A stretch of DNA of 64,000 nucleotides from Arthrobacter sp. StoSoilB20 (GTDB taxonomy: Bacteria > Actinomycetota > Actinomycetes > Actinomycetales > Micrococcaceae). Shown here piece by piece: positions 8,629 through 17,548 of the stretch. Under the pieces are notes generated by a model. That model made no database searches. It saw nothing but the letters and a program-made list of their open reading frames with translations, and had not been told where the DNA came from. The translations under genes were made by a program, and so were the position numbers. Location of the stretch: the NCBI RefSeq assembly GCF_019977295.1, contig NZ_AP024651.1, forward strand, positions 4,464,001 through 4,528,000, written 5' to 3'. The stretch's first letter is position 1. Each line of letters begins with the position of its first letter.

Positions 8629-9123
8629 ATGACATCGCACCAGGTTTTCCCCTCCGAGGCTTTTCCCGCCTACCCCGCAATAAAGCTCGATCCGCCCGCA
8701 GGTTGGACACGCCAGGTGGTTCCGGACGCGGTGGGTGCCCTGATGGCCCCCACCGTGGAAGGCCGCTACACAGCAAATGTGGTGATTTCCGTGTCACGCC
8801 GCTTGCCCGGCTACCAGCTCGCCGACATCGCCGCGTCCGTGGACTCATTCCTGGATGCGTTGCCCGATGCTGTTCTGCTGGGCACAGAGCCGGTGGTGAT
8901 CAATGGCCGTGATTGGCACGTACGCGAAGCCCGCTACACGCACCCGCAGGCCGGACCCCTGGCACAATTCACCGCCGTGACGGTGGTTCACCACGAAGCC
9001 GCTGCGGACATTGTCCAGCTGACCGGCAGTTGCCAACCCACTGAAGGCAACCAGGACCTCAAATCCATTTACGCAGTGGTGGCCAGCGCTGACGTTATGC
9101 CAGAGACCGTGTCTGCTCAATGA
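8629..9123 (+). CDS. LpqN/DcrB-like protein, putative partner of the WXG100-type protein
   Basis: A 164-residue protein without signal peptide. The pattern ANVVISVSRRLPGY, then a middle helix (SVDSFLDAL), then paired strands ending in TGSCQPTE resembles the LpqN/LpqT and DcrB/DUF1795 fold. This is a weak, pattern-based match. Some DUF1795 proteins act as chaperones for type VI effectors. Here the gene directly follows a WXG100-type gene, so a similar chaperone role for a type VII cargo is possible (inference). Its last 29 nt overlap the 3' end of the convergent oxidoreductase gene. Confidence 0.6.
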   Translation: MTSHQVFPSEAFPAYPAIKLDPPAGWTRQVVPDAVGALMAPTVEGRYTANVVISVSRRLPGYQLADIAASVDSFLDALPDAVLLGTEPVVINGRDWHVREARYTHPQAGPLAQFTAVTVVHHEAAADIVQLTGSCQPTEGNQDLKSIYAVVASADVMPETVSAQ

Positions 9124-10141
9124 GTTTCAGGACAGCAACCGGGTCGGCTGGATCCACCGGCAAGGGAAGCGCGGAGGCCGAGCCGCCGTCGTCGAGTTTG
9201 TCCGCCAGAATCCGGTAAAACTCGGGGTAAGCGCCACGCTCCGTGGCCACCGCGGTGCGCTGCCCGTTCAGTTCCAGCGTGCCGTGGTTTTCGGCAGGCT
9301 CGACGCCGTACCCGGCATCCGTCGGCAGCCCACCGCCGAGCACATAGGGTTCCTGCGGGTCGCTGCCGAACTTCACGAAGCCGCCTTCGGTACCCAGAAT
9401 CCGGAAGCGTGGCCCGTGCAAGTGGCTGGTCAGGTTGATGCGGACGTGACTGATAACGCCCGACTGGTGCTGGAGTGCCAGGAAGACGTCGTCGTCGGCT
9501 GATTCCTGGGGACGGCGCGCCTGGATTTCCGCGTAGGTGACTGTGGCGGGACCAAAAAACTGCAGGCACAGGTCCAGGACGTGGGTGCCGAGGTCGAACA
9601 GTACGCCACCACCGTCTTCCGCCGAAGCACCGGCTTTCCAGGCTTTGGCGATCTCCGGAGCCCAGCGCTCCATGCCCACCTCACACCGGGTCACTGTCCC
9701 CAGCGTCCCGGCGTCGAGCAGTTTCCTGACGGTGAGCGAGTCGCCGTCCCAGCGCCGGTTTTGATACACGGTGAGGACACGGCCAAGTTGTGCGGCCAAT
9801 CGGATCAGTTCCTCGCCCTCGGTGCTGCGGACCGTGAACGGCTTATCGACGACGACGTCGAGGCCGGCTTCCAGCGCGGCTTTGGCAAGCGGGAAATGCG
9901 TTGCGGGCGGTGTGCCCAGGACGATCAGATCCAACTGATCAGCGAGGGCCAGGATGTCCCCTGGCGTGTTGACGATGGCGGCCTGCGGGTAGCGCGCCTT
10001 TGCTTTCGCCTGCCTGCCGGCGTCCGAGGTGGCAATGACGGATAGTTCGTAGGCGGGATTACTGGCGATGAAGGGGGCGTGAAAGACGCTGCCCGAAAGG
10101 CCAAAACCTGCAACGGCGGTACGGATCGGCTGGGAAGTCAT
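9095..10141 (-). CDS. Gfo/Idh/MocA-family NAD(P)-dependent oxidoreductase
   Basis: A 348-residue protein of usual family length. The N-terminal Rossmann domain has the nucleotide loop GFGLSGSVFHAPF (~12-24) and the DKP motif (VVDKPF, ~95), the family's EKP variant that helps hold cofactor and substrate. The C-terminal alpha/beta domain follows from ~125. Members oxidise or reduce sugars, inositols and related compounds. The substrate cannot be told here and no sugar operon surrounds it. Its 3' end overlaps the convergent gene by 29 nt, and a 32-nt tandem array lies upstream of its start. Confidence 0.88.
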   Translation of the reverse strand: MTSQPIRTAVAGFGLSGSVFHAPFIASNPAYELSVIATSDAGRQAKAKARYPQAAIVNTPGDILALADQLDLIVLGTPPATHFPLAKAALEAGLDVVVDKPFTVRSTEGEELIRLAAQLGRVLTVYQNRRWDGDSLTVRKLLDAGTLGTVTRCEVGMERWAPEIAKAWKAGASAEDGGGVLFDLGTHVLDLCLQFFGPATVTYAEIQARRPQESADDDVFLALQHQSGVISHVRINLTSHLHGPRFRILGTEGGFVKFGSDPQEPYVLGGGLPTDAGYGVEPAENHGTLELNGQRTAVATERGAYPEFYRILADKLDDGGSASALPLPVDPADPVAVLKLIEQTRSLA

Positions 10142-10208
10142 GACCCTAGGCTACCGATCCTCTCTCACGTAACAGCCCTTTCACGCGCACCCTCTATCAC
10201 CGGTGAGA

Positions 10209-10297
10209 GAGCGTACGCGTGAACGCCCGGGGATCTGCGCGAGCGTACGCGTGAACGCCCGGGGGACCTGCGAGAGCGTACGCGTGAACGCCCGGGG
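10209..10297. repeat. three-copy ~32-nt tandem repeat upstream of the oxidoreductase gene
   Basis: Three near-identical units begin at 10209, 10241 and 10274. Each contains GAGCGTACGCGTGAACGCCC followed by GGGG and a short variable end. The unit includes the palindrome GCGTACGC. There are no variable spacers, so it is not a CRISPR. It lies 67 nt upstream of the oxidoreductase start and before the ABC-operon terminator. Confidence 0.85.
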
Positions 10298-10320
10298 ATG
10301 TGAGAGATGGTTGGGACGGC

Positions 10321-10376
10321 GAAGGCCGGGAACCTCCGCGAACCGATCAACGGGTTCAGGGAAGCTCCCGGCCTTC
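10321..10376 (-). terminator. terminator of the peptide-type ABC transporter operon
   Basis: Arms GAAGGCCGGGA and TCCCGGCCTTC, with an inner arm pair GAACC/GGTTC, form a long hairpin 35 nt past the end of the solute-binding protein gene. It closes the ABC operon. Confidence 0.75.
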
Positions 10377-10410
10377 AGGAAACTACTCTTGGGAATTTAC
10401 AGCTGAGGGG

Positions 10411-12138
10411 CTACTTCTTGGCGCCCTTTTCCCAGCCGATGGTGGTCCAGTCCGGAACGTTGGAGAGGCTCTGGAACAGGGACGGGCCGTAGTTGGCCAG
10501 ACCCTTGCGCACGAACTGGATCTCCGGACCGTTCATCACGACGCCCATGGAGAAGTACTTCTCCATGTGCTTCTTCTCTACCTCCATGGCGGCCTTGTTG
10601 CGCTCGGCGTTATCGGCGATGGACGAGAGACGCTTGATTTCAGCGTCGAGTTCAGCGTCGCCGAGGCCGTTTTCGTTGGTCTCGGAGTCGTAGTACTGCT
10701 TCACAGCGTCGGTAGCATCCGGGCCCACGGTGTAACCGGAGATGGTCACATCGAACTCGCGGGAGCCAACAACCTTGCCGAAGTCAGCGTCGCCGCGCTG
10801 ATCGATGCCAACATCCATGCCGGCGGCCTGGAGCTGCTTCTGCAGGGTCTGGGTGGTTGCCGCTGCGGTGGGGTCATCACCGAAGTTGGTGATCTTGAAG
10901 GAGACGGGGACGCCGTCCTTCGCCATGATGCCCTTGTCGTTGGCTGCGTAGCCAGCGTCGGTCAGGACCTTCTTGGCAGCCTCGGCGCCGGTGTCCTTCA
11001 CGGGGTAGTTGTCCTGGTAGTACTCGGAGAACGGCATGAGCATCATGGAGCCCGAGCTCTCTTCGGACCAGTTCAGGCCGTTGAAGCGGACGTCGCGGAT
11101 GGCCTTGCGGTCGACGGCGGTGAAGATCGCCTTGCGTACGGCAACGTCGGTGAGGGCCGGGCGCTTGGCGTTCAGGTTCAAGCCACCGGCGAACAGGCGC
11201 TGGCCGCGGCGGATCTCAGAGTTGGTGGTACCTTCGAGCTGCTTGTAGCGGCCCAGGGTGCGGCCGTTGGCTGCGTCGATTTCACCGTTCTTGAAAGCAG
11301 CGATGGTTGCGCTCGGCTCCATCTGGCGCCAGATGACCTTTTCGAGGACCGGCTTCTGGCCCCACCATTTCTCATTCGGAACCATGGTGACGGTCTTGGC
11401 GGTGGTGTCGTAGTTCTCCACCTTGAACGGGCCGGCCATCCACTCGGGGTGCATGTTGCCCGCAAAACCGGTGTTGAAGGTCTCCGCGGAGTTGTTGGAG
11501 GGGTGGATCAGACCGAAGAAGAGTGAGTCCAGCGGGTAGACGGGCTGGGTGGTGGTGACAATGACTTCCTTGTCATTGGCGCCTGCCTTGACGGAGTCAA
11601 CGAAGGCATAGTTGCCCGCCGTGACGATGTCGATGGCCTTGTCCTCGCCCTTCAGCATGTTCCAGGTGTTCTGGAACGTCTTCACGTCGATGGGTGTGCC
11701 ATCGTTCCAGGTGGCTTTGTCATTGACCTTGATGGTGATGGTCTGCTTGCCATCTTTGACTTCGCTCTTGACCTCTTCGCAGAAGTCCTTGTTGGGCTCG
11801 GCCTTGCCGCTGAAGTCCAGTTTCCAGCAGCCACCGATGCCGCCGCTGCTGATGGCAGCCGGGTTGACCGGTGTCAGCAGGGCGGAAGTATCCGCGCTGT
11901 TGCCGACATTGGAGAAACCATTGAAGTCCGGTCCAATGCTGCCCACGCCCAGGGTGAGTGTGCCACCCTGCTCAAGATCCTTTGCTTCCTTGGCGTTGAC
12001 GCTGATCAGCTTGCTGATGTCGCCTCCGCTTTCTTCGGCCTTCTGTGAGGCCGGACCCGACGGCGTTCCCCCGCCACAAGCGGTCAGCATGAGCGCTGCT
12101 GCGAGTGCTACGCCACCGATCGTCGTGTATTTCTTCAT
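10411..12138 (-). CDS. ABC transporter solute-binding lipoprotein, family 5 (peptide type)
   Basis: A 575-residue lipoprotein. The N-terminus MKKYTTIGG, a hydrophobic core and the lipobox LTAC (Cys21) show lipid anchoring outside the membrane. The body is a family 5 (DppA/OppA-like) binding protein: WNDGTPIDVKTFQNTWN marks the conserved region near residue 145, and VRKAIFTAVDRKAI the second near 340. It captures substrate for the permeases encoded upstream and is the last gene of the operon, 79 nt after the ATPase gene. The family also binds opines, nickel and oligosaccharides, so oligopeptide is the most likely but unproven ligand. Confidence 0.93.
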   Translation of the reverse strand: MKKYTTIGGVALAAALMLTACGGGTPSGPASQKAEESGGDISKLISVNAKEAKDLEQGGTLTLGVGSIGPDFNGFSNVGNSADTSALLTPVNPAAISSGGIGGCWKLDFSGKAEPNKDFCEEVKSEVKDGKQTITIKVNDKATWNDGTPIDVKTFQNTWNMLKGEDKAIDIVTAGNYAFVDSVKAGANDKEVIVTTTQPVYPLDSLFFGLIHPSNNSAETFNTGFAGNMHPEWMAGPFKVENYDTTAKTVTMVPNEKWWGQKPVLEKVIWRQMEPSATIAAFKNGEIDAANGRTLGRYKQLEGTTNSEIRRGQRLFAGGLNLNAKRPALTDVAVRKAIFTAVDRKAIRDVRFNGLNWSEESSGSMMLMPFSEYYQDNYPVKDTGAEAAKKVLTDAGYAANDKGIMAKDGVPVSFKITNFGDDPTAAATTQTLQKQLQAAGMDVGIDQRGDADFGKVVGSREFDVTISGYTVGPDATDAVKQYYDSETNENGLGDAELDAEIKRLSSIADNAERNKAAMEVEKKHMEKYFSMGVVMNGPEIQFVRKGLANYGPSLFQSLSNVPDWTTIGWEKGAKK

Positions 12139-12217
12139 GGTTTGCCCTTCATGTTTACGACTGGAAATTCATTTGCGAGTTGAGACCAGGGATTCATTTC
12201 AAATGCGTCATATGTCG

Positions 12218-14383
12218 TCAGGCATGCACCACCAGCATGTCGGCGTCTATCTCTCCGTCCGGGAAGAAGCACGCGAAATCCTGTGCGCCTTCCTTCTCGG
12301 AAGCCAGTGGCGGCTCCAGAGTAAGGCACTTCTCCTGCTTCGCGGCAGGTAGCGCGGCGAAGACAGGACAGCGGGTGGCAAAATTGCATCCCTTGGGAGC
12401 ATCCAGCGGGCTTGGAAGGTCACCCTGCAGGATGATGCGTTCACGGGTGCGTTCAAGCTGGGGGTCCGGCACCGGAATCGCGGACAGCAAGGCCCGGGTA
12501 TAGGGGTGGCGCGGGTTATCGAAGACGTCGTCCACGTGGCCGGTTTCCACTATCTTGCCGAGGTACATGACAGCCACGCGGTCCGAGATGTGCCGGACGA
12601 CGGAGAGGTCGTGGGCCACCATGAGGTAACTGAGGCCCAACTCGGCGCGGAGCTTGTCCAGCAGGTTGATGACTCCGGCCTGCACGGAAACGTCCAGTGC
12701 AGAGACCGGTTCGTCCAGAACCACCAGCTTCGGGTTGACCGCGAGCGCCCGGGCGATGCCGATGCGTTGGCGCTGGCCACCGGAGAACTGGTTGGGGAAG
12801 CGGTTCACGTGGTCCGGCTGCAAGCCCACCAGCTTCATGAGTTCCATGATGCGTTTCCGGATGGCAGCTTTGGGCATGCCCAGGTTTTCCAGCGGCTCGG
12901 CCAGGACCTCGTACACGGTGAAGCGCGGGTCCAGGGCTCCGGTGGGGTCCTGGAAGACCATCTGCATTTCCTTGCGCATGGCCATCTTGGTCTTGTGGTC
13001 CGTGGCTACCTTGTTGCTGACGCCGCCGATCACCACTTCGCCCACCTGGTCCGGGTGGAACTCCATGATTTCCAGGAGCGTGGTGGTTTTGCCGCAGCCG
13101 GACTCGCCCACGATCGAGACGCACTCGCCTTCGCGGATGTCGAAGCTCAGACCATCCACGGCCTTGACCGTGCCGATCCGTCGCTTGATCAAAGCACCCT
13201 TGAGCAGCGGGAAGTGCTTTTTTACGTCCTTGAGTTCCAGGACCTTGTCGCGCTCGACGCGGGGGACGCCGTCGAACTTTGAAACCGGCTTGGGCGGCGC
13301 GTGGAAGATCTTGTGCGCGTCGGCGTTGCCGGAGAGTTCCTCCGCCTTGATGCAGGCAGCCTTGTGTCCCAGAGTCTGGCCCTCAACTCCTGGCACCGGA
13401 AACAGTTCCGGCTCGCCGTGCAGGCAGGCGTCGCTGACCATGGGGCAGCGGGCCGCGAAGGAGCATCCGGTGACGGGCAGGGCGAGGTTGGGCGGGGTTC
13501 CTTCGATTGGCACCAGCGACTGCCTGGTGGCGGTGTCGACGCGGGGAACGGCACCGAGCAGCCCCAGCGTGTAGGGCATCCGCGGGTTGTAGTAGATGTC
13601 CTCCACAGTGCCGGTTTCAACCGGTTTGCCCGCATACATCACCATGATGTCGTCCGCCATGCCTGCCACTACGCCGAGGTCGTGGGTGATCATCACGACG
13701 GCGGCGCCGGTCTCCTCCTGCGCGGTGTGCAGGACTTCGAGCACCTGCGCCTGGATGGTGACGTCCAACGCCGTCGTGGGTTCATCAGCGATCAGGACCC
13801 GCGGATCGTTGGCGATCGCTATGGCGATCATGACGCGCTGGCGCATGCCGCCGGAAAATTCGTGCGGGAAGGCCTTCAGCCGGTCTTTGGGACTGGGGAT
13901 GCCCACCATCCGCAAGAGGTCGACGGCGCGGGCTTCTTTGGCCTGCTTGCTCATGGTGGGATTGTGGACGGTCAGCGCCTCGATGATCTGGGTGCCTACC
14001 GTGTAGACCGGCGTCAGTGAGGACAGCGGGTCCTGGAACACCATGGCGATATCGCTGCCACGGTGCTTGCACATGGCCTTGTCGCTGAGGCCCAGGAGTT
14101 CCTTGCCCTTGTACCTGACGGAGCCGGTGATTTCAGCGGTCTCGGGCAGGAGGCCCATGATGGCCATGGAGGTCACGGACTTGCCGGACCCGGATTCACC
14201 CACGATGCCCAGGGTTTTGCCGGCCATGAGATCGAAATCCACGCCACGGACGGCGTGGACCACGCCATTCTCGGAGTTGAAGCGGACGTTGAGGTCGCGG
14301 ACGCTGAGGACTGCTTCGCCGGGGGCATAAAGTCCGGCATCGCGGAGCCGTTCGGCGGGAGTCTGGGAAGTGTTGGTGCTCAT
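12218..14383 (-). CDS. ABC transporter ATP-binding protein with two fused ATPase domains (DppD-DppF type)
   Basis: A 721-residue protein joining two complete nucleotide-binding domains. Domain 1 has Walker A GESGSGKS (residues 62-69), signature FSGGMRQR and Walker B LIADEPT. Domain 2 has Walker A GESGCGKT, signature FSGGQRQR and Walker B VVLDEPVSALD. Each is followed by the C-terminal oligopeptide-transporter extension with a Cys-containing motif (CSFAARCPM and CNFATRCPV), which in relatives can bind an Fe-S cluster. The gene overlaps the upstream permease gene by four nt. The fusion ensures both halves are made equally. It supplies the energy for import. Confidence 0.95.
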   Translation of the reverse strand: MSTNTSQTPAERLRDAGLYAPGEAVLSVRDLNVRFNSENGVVHAVRGVDFDLMAGKTLGIVGESGSGKSVTSMAIMGLLPETAEITGSVRYKGKELLGLSDKAMCKHRGSDIAMVFQDPLSSLTPVYTVGTQIIEALTVHNPTMSKQAKEARAVDLLRMVGIPSPKDRLKAFPHEFSGGMRQRVMIAIAIANDPRVLIADEPTTALDVTIQAQVLEVLHTAQEETGAAVVMITHDLGVVAGMADDIMVMYAGKPVETGTVEDIYYNPRMPYTLGLLGAVPRVDTATRQSLVPIEGTPPNLALPVTGCSFAARCPMVSDACLHGEPELFPVPGVEGQTLGHKAACIKAEELSGNADAHKIFHAPPKPVSKFDGVPRVERDKVLELKDVKKHFPLLKGALIKRRIGTVKAVDGLSFDIREGECVSIVGESGCGKTTTLLEIMEFHPDQVGEVVIGGVSNKVATDHKTKMAMRKEMQMVFQDPTGALDPRFTVYEVLAEPLENLGMPKAAIRKRIMELMKLVGLQPDHVNRFPNQFSGGQRQRIGIARALAVNPKLVVLDEPVSALDVSVQAGVINLLDKLRAELGLSYLMVAHDLSVVRHISDRVAVMYLGKIVETGHVDDVFDNPRHPYTRALLSAIPVPDPQLERTRERIILQGDLPSPLDAPKGCNFATRCPVFAALPAAKQEKCLTLEPPLASEKEGAQDFACFFPDGEIDADMLVVHA

Positions 14384-15339
14384 TTGCCAGCCTTTGCGGT
14401 CTTGGTCTTGGCCCGCCCAATGGAGCTGGAGCTGGGGTCGAAGGCGTCACGGAGTCCGTCGTTCATCATGGCGAGCGAGCCGGTCAGCAGGAACATGACG
14501 GTCAGCGGCACCCAGAACATCCATGGGAAGGAGGACACCTGGCCCGTTGCCTGGCCAATGAGGACACCGAGGCTGACGTCCGGCAGTTTGATTCCGATAC
14601 CGATGAAGGAGAACGCAACTTCGGCAAGGATGGCACCGGTGATGCCGCGGGTGAAGTCCAGGACCAGGAGCGAGCCGATGTTGGGAACCAGGTGGCGCCA
14701 TACGATGCGGCGGGAAGGGACACCCATGTACTTGGCGGCTTTGACGTAGTCGCGCTGCATGAGGGACATGGAAAGCGAGCGCACCAGGCGGGCGGTTCCC
14801 ATCCAGCTGAAGAACAGCAGGACAACCACCAGGAGGAGCCAGCTGGGAAGGTTCTTGAGGCCTCCGCTGCCGCTGGTTGCCACGGCAACCACCAGGATGG
14901 CGGGCATCATGATGAGGGCTTCGAGGATGAACAGCATGGTGGCATCCACCTTGCCCCCGAAGAAGGCCATGGTGCAGCCGTACACAGCGGAGATCAGCAC
15001 GGACAGGCCGCCAACGATCAGGCCGATCAGGATCGATGTCCGGGTACCGTCCACAATGAGCGCCATGAGGTCGATGCCGGCCTGCGTGGTTCCGAGCAGG
15101 TGGTCCGGCGATGGCGGCATGCCGATATTCAACGGATCAAGGGTGTCCTTGTCCCATTGCGTCAGGAACCCGCCGAAGATCGAGAAGAGGAACAACGCCA
15201 CGAAGATGAACAAACCTGCGACGGCGGTCCGGTTCCGCATGAAGCGACGGAAGATGATGCGGGACTTCCCGATGACGACGTCCTGGTCGCCCACCCGGGA
15301 CTCGTCGATTTCCGCGATGGGATCGATGATGTTGGTCAT
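14380..15339 (-). CDS. ABC transporter permease, DppC type
   Basis: A 319-residue inner-membrane permease with a cytoplasmic N-terminus of ~38 residues and six predicted helices. The family's EAA-like loop that contacts the ATPase is in ...MQRDYVKAAKYMGVPSRRI (about 195-215). It overlaps the dppB-like gene by one nt (TAATG) and the ATPase gene by four nt, so the three are translationally coupled. It pairs with the DppB-type protein to form the channel. Confidence 0.94.
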   Translation of the reverse strand: MTNIIDPIAEIDESRVGDQDVVIGKSRIIFRRFMRNRTAVAGLFIFVALFLFSIFGGFLTQWDKDTLDPLNIGMPPSPDHLLGTTQAGIDLMALIVDGTRTSILIGLIVGGLSVLISAVYGCTMAFFGGKVDATMLFILEALIMMPAILVVAVATSGSGGLKNLPSWLLLVVVLLFFSWMGTARLVRSLSMSLMQRDYVKAAKYMGVPSRRIVWRHLVPNIGSLLVLDFTRGITGAILAEVAFSFIGIGIKLPDVSLGVLIGQATGQVSSFPWMFWVPLTVMFLLTGSLAMMNDGLRDAFDPSSSSIGRAKTKTAKAGK

Positions 15340-16322
15340 TACTGGACCCTCACTCGTGGATCGACCAATGTGGTGGCGAAGTCGGCAAGGATGGCGCCGA
15401 TCGCGAAGATCACCGAGCCGTACGCAAGCGTTGCGGTGGCGACGTTGACGTCCTGGAGGCTGATGGCCTGGATGCTCCAGAGGCCGATGCCGGGCCAGGC
15501 GAAGATGGCCTCAGCGAAGAAGCCGCCGGTGAAGATCGCCGGAATGGTGAAGGCAATGCTCTGGGCCACCGGAATGAAGGAGACGCGCAATGCGTGTTTC
15601 CTGATGGCCTGGTTCCGGGTCAGTCCCTTGGCCCGTGCCGTGCGGACGAAGTCGGCATTGACGTTGTCCAACAGGTACTGGCGCTGGGCGATCTGGTAAC
15701 CGGCCCAACCGAAGATGGTCATCGCGAAGGTGGGCACGGCGTAGTGGGCCACAAGGTCAATGAACGCCGGCCAGCCTGGCTCGATTCCCGGCGTCGAAAT
15801 TCCGGTCACGAAGAAGATCCTCTGCCCAACGCTTTCATTGATGCTGATCGCGCCCAACTGCACCAGGAAGTAGGCGATCGGAGCGGGAAGGATGTGGACC
15901 AGGTAGCTGTAGGACGTGATGACCCGGTCCTGGAACTTGTACTGGCGGGCGGCGGAATAGACACCAAGGGCGACGCCGATGACCAGGGTCAGGATGATCG
16001 AGGCGATGAACAGCCTGGTGGAAACCAAGACGCGGTCGGCGAACTCGGCGTTGACGAAGGCGCCGTTAGGGCTGCGTCCCCAGTCCCAGCGGGTGATGAT
16101 GCCACCGAGCCATTCAATGTAGCGTTCCCAGGCGTTTTTCTCCGGGTCCAGGCCCAGCCCCCGGAACGAGGCGTTGACCTGTTCAGGGGTTGGCCGCGGA
16201 ATCTTCTCTTGCTCTAGAACTGCGGGCTTGAGCGATGAGACGGCCAGGAAGTAGCCGGCACTTGTGGTCAGGAAGATCATGATCAGGTAAATGCCCGACC
16301 GCTTCATCAGATATTTCAGCAT
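15339..16322 (-). CDS. ABC transporter permease, DppB type
   Basis: A 327-residue permease, first gene of the operon. A first helix (about 9-28) is followed by a large external loop, then five helices. The EAA-like motif is in ADFVRTARAKGLTRNQAI (about 222-240), ending in NQAIRKHALR typical of DppB. The promoter must lie in the ~500-nt stretch between 16323 and the convergent tetR end. Substrate specificity is not visible. Confidence 0.94.
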   Translation of the reverse strand: MLKYLMKRSGIYLIMIFLTTSAGYFLAVSSLKPAVLEQEKIPRPTPEQVNASFRGLGLDPEKNAWERYIEWLGGIITRWDWGRSPNGAFVNAEFADRVLVSTRLFIASIILTLVIGVALGVYSAARQYKFQDRVITSYSYLVHILPAPIAYFLVQLGAISINESVGQRIFFVTGISTPGIEPGWPAFIDLVAHYAVPTFAMTIFGWAGYQIAQRQYLLDNVNADFVRTARAKGLTRNQAIRKHALRVSFIPVAQSIAFTIPAIFTGGFFAEAIFAWPGIGLWSIQAISLQDVNVATATLAYGSVIFAIGAILADFATTLVDPRVRVQ

Positions 16323-16822
16323 GTCGGGTGGCTGCCCCGAATCGTGGCAAAACTCAAAGCTCGTCCTTCCGCGGTTCCCGGCTGTGGCCGGCGTCAGCTA
16401 CGAATTGATGCAGTGGGTTGTTGGGTCCCCCGCACCCATTCAGTGATCACCAGCCGTGTATGGCATGCGTCACATTCAAGAGGAAACTACCACAATAACT
16501 GCTTCACGTTTTGCCAGCTGGCCTCCAGATTCGCGCCTTGCAGCCAGATTGTTATGTGCAGACTGCGTCACGATGCGGACGCCAAAGGTACTAATGCGGC
16601 GTCATTGACGGGAATGGGGGCGCTAACAGTGGCGCGAGAACGGTGGGAGGCACAGCTGGGGCTGTTCCGACGGGCGGGGCTACGCCGACAGGCGGGGCCT
16701 ACGCCGACAGGCGGGGCTACGCCGACAGGCGGGGCTACGCCGACAGGCACGGGCAGCATCCGGGCGGCGCTAGGCTGCGGGCAGCATCCGGGCGGCACCA
16801 AGGGGCGCCACAAGGGGTGCCG
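16323..16822. repeat. intergenic region with two tandem arrays; ABC operon promoter side
   Basis: No credible gene. The left ~300 nt are AT-richer and should carry the dppB-like promoter. On the right are four copies of an 18-19-nt unit GGCGGGGCTACGCCGACA (16673-16745), then two identical 18-nt copies of GGGCAGCATCCGGGCGGC (16751-16768 and 16779-16796). The second set resembles the adjacent 3' end of the tetR gene (TAGGCYGCGGGCAGCA, shared at 16771 and 16824), so it looks like a duplicated gene end. The 18-nt unit keeps a plus frame open by chance. Confidence 0.75.
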
Positions 16823-17428
16823 CTAGGCCGCGGGCAGCAGCCGGGTGATCAGCTCACGCCAGGAGTCGCTCAGGCGCGTAGGCGAAATGCCGCGGACCCG
16901 GACGTCGTCCACAATACGCTCGGGGTCCAGGGCGTAGGTCAGGGACATGGCCATGACCCACGGGTCTGCGATTCCCGCCTCCCGCAGCAGGATTTCCATA
17001 TGGCGGTGCGAAAGCTTGGTGGCCGGTACATCAAAGCGGTTGCGGGTGGCGGCGCCGGCCGCTTTCAGGAGTTCGCCGTTTTCCAGGACGAAGTAGATCC
17101 GCCCCTCGCCAAAAGCAATGAGGCGTTCTTTCGGCGTAGCACCGGGCCCCAGCGGCGGCGGCCCGAACATGAAGCCGCGCTGGAACTCTGACTCGGAGTC
17201 GCTGAGCAGGGTCATCATGAGCCCGGCCCTGCTGCCGAACCTGCGGAAGACAGTTCCCTTGCCCACCTGCGCTTTGCAGGCGAGCGCGTCCATGGTCAGC
17301 GCCTCGGCGCCGAACTCGGCCACAAGATCCCGGGCAGCAACGAGGAGGCGCTCACGATTCCTCGCTGCGTCACTGCGCTCATGGGGCGCGCCTAGGGGCA
17401 CGTCCGGCCTCATGGGGATCGAGCTCAC
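16823..17428 (-). CDS. TetR-family transcriptional regulator
   Basis: A 201-residue repressor-type protein. The N-terminal helix-turn-helix is at about residues 24-66 (RERLLVAARDLVAEFG, then MDALACKAQVGKGTVFRRFG), followed by a helical ligand-binding domain. The start is GTG 17428 or ATG 17413; the sequence does not decide. It is divergent from an NADPH-dependent FMN reductase gene, and a palindrome at 17459-17472 lies between them. It probably represses the reductase and perhaps itself, released by a small redox-active or toxic molecule (inference). Confidence 0.9.
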   Translation of the reverse strand: MSSIPMRPDVPLGAPHERSDAARNRERLLVAARDLVAEFGAEALTMDALACKAQVGKGTVFRRFGSRAGLMMTLLSDSESEFQRGFMFGPPPLGPGATPKERLIAFGEGRIYFVLENGELLKAAGAATRNRFDVPATKLSHRHMEILLREAGIADPWVMAMSLTYALDPERIVDDVRVRGISPTRLSDSWRELITRLLPAA

Positions 17429-17458
17429 AGAAATATTCTAGACCCCGGGAATAGAAAG

Positions 17459-17472
17459 CGGACCATAGTCCG
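17459..17472. promoter_or_regulatory. candidate TetR operator
   Basis: Palindrome CGGAC-CATA-GTCCG between the divergent tetR and FMN reductase starts. Size and symmetry are typical of TetR-family operators. It lies 31 nt before tetR (GTG) and 77 nt before the reductase ATG. Confidence 0.55.
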
Positions 17473-17548
17473 TTTAGTATCGATGAAGGCCACAAAGCCA
17501 AGACATCGAACGGCCGGCACTACTACCGGCCAGACACAAGGAGACACC

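Noticed and set aside
10209..10297. CRISPR-like direct repeats
   Set aside because: Only three copies directly joined, with no variable spacers and no cas genes.
10300..11526. 408-codon plus-strand frame opposite the solute-binding protein
   Set aside because: Shadow of a well-supported lipoprotein gene; composition follows the opposite strand.
12506..14020. Long plus-strand frames opposite the double ATPase
   Set aside because: The minus strand has complete Walker and signature motifs twice; the plus frames have none.
16344..16826. 160-codon plus-strand frame containing TPTGGA repeats
   Set aside because: The frame is kept open by the 18-nt array, its N-terminal part is not protein-like, and it ends in the tetR 3' end.
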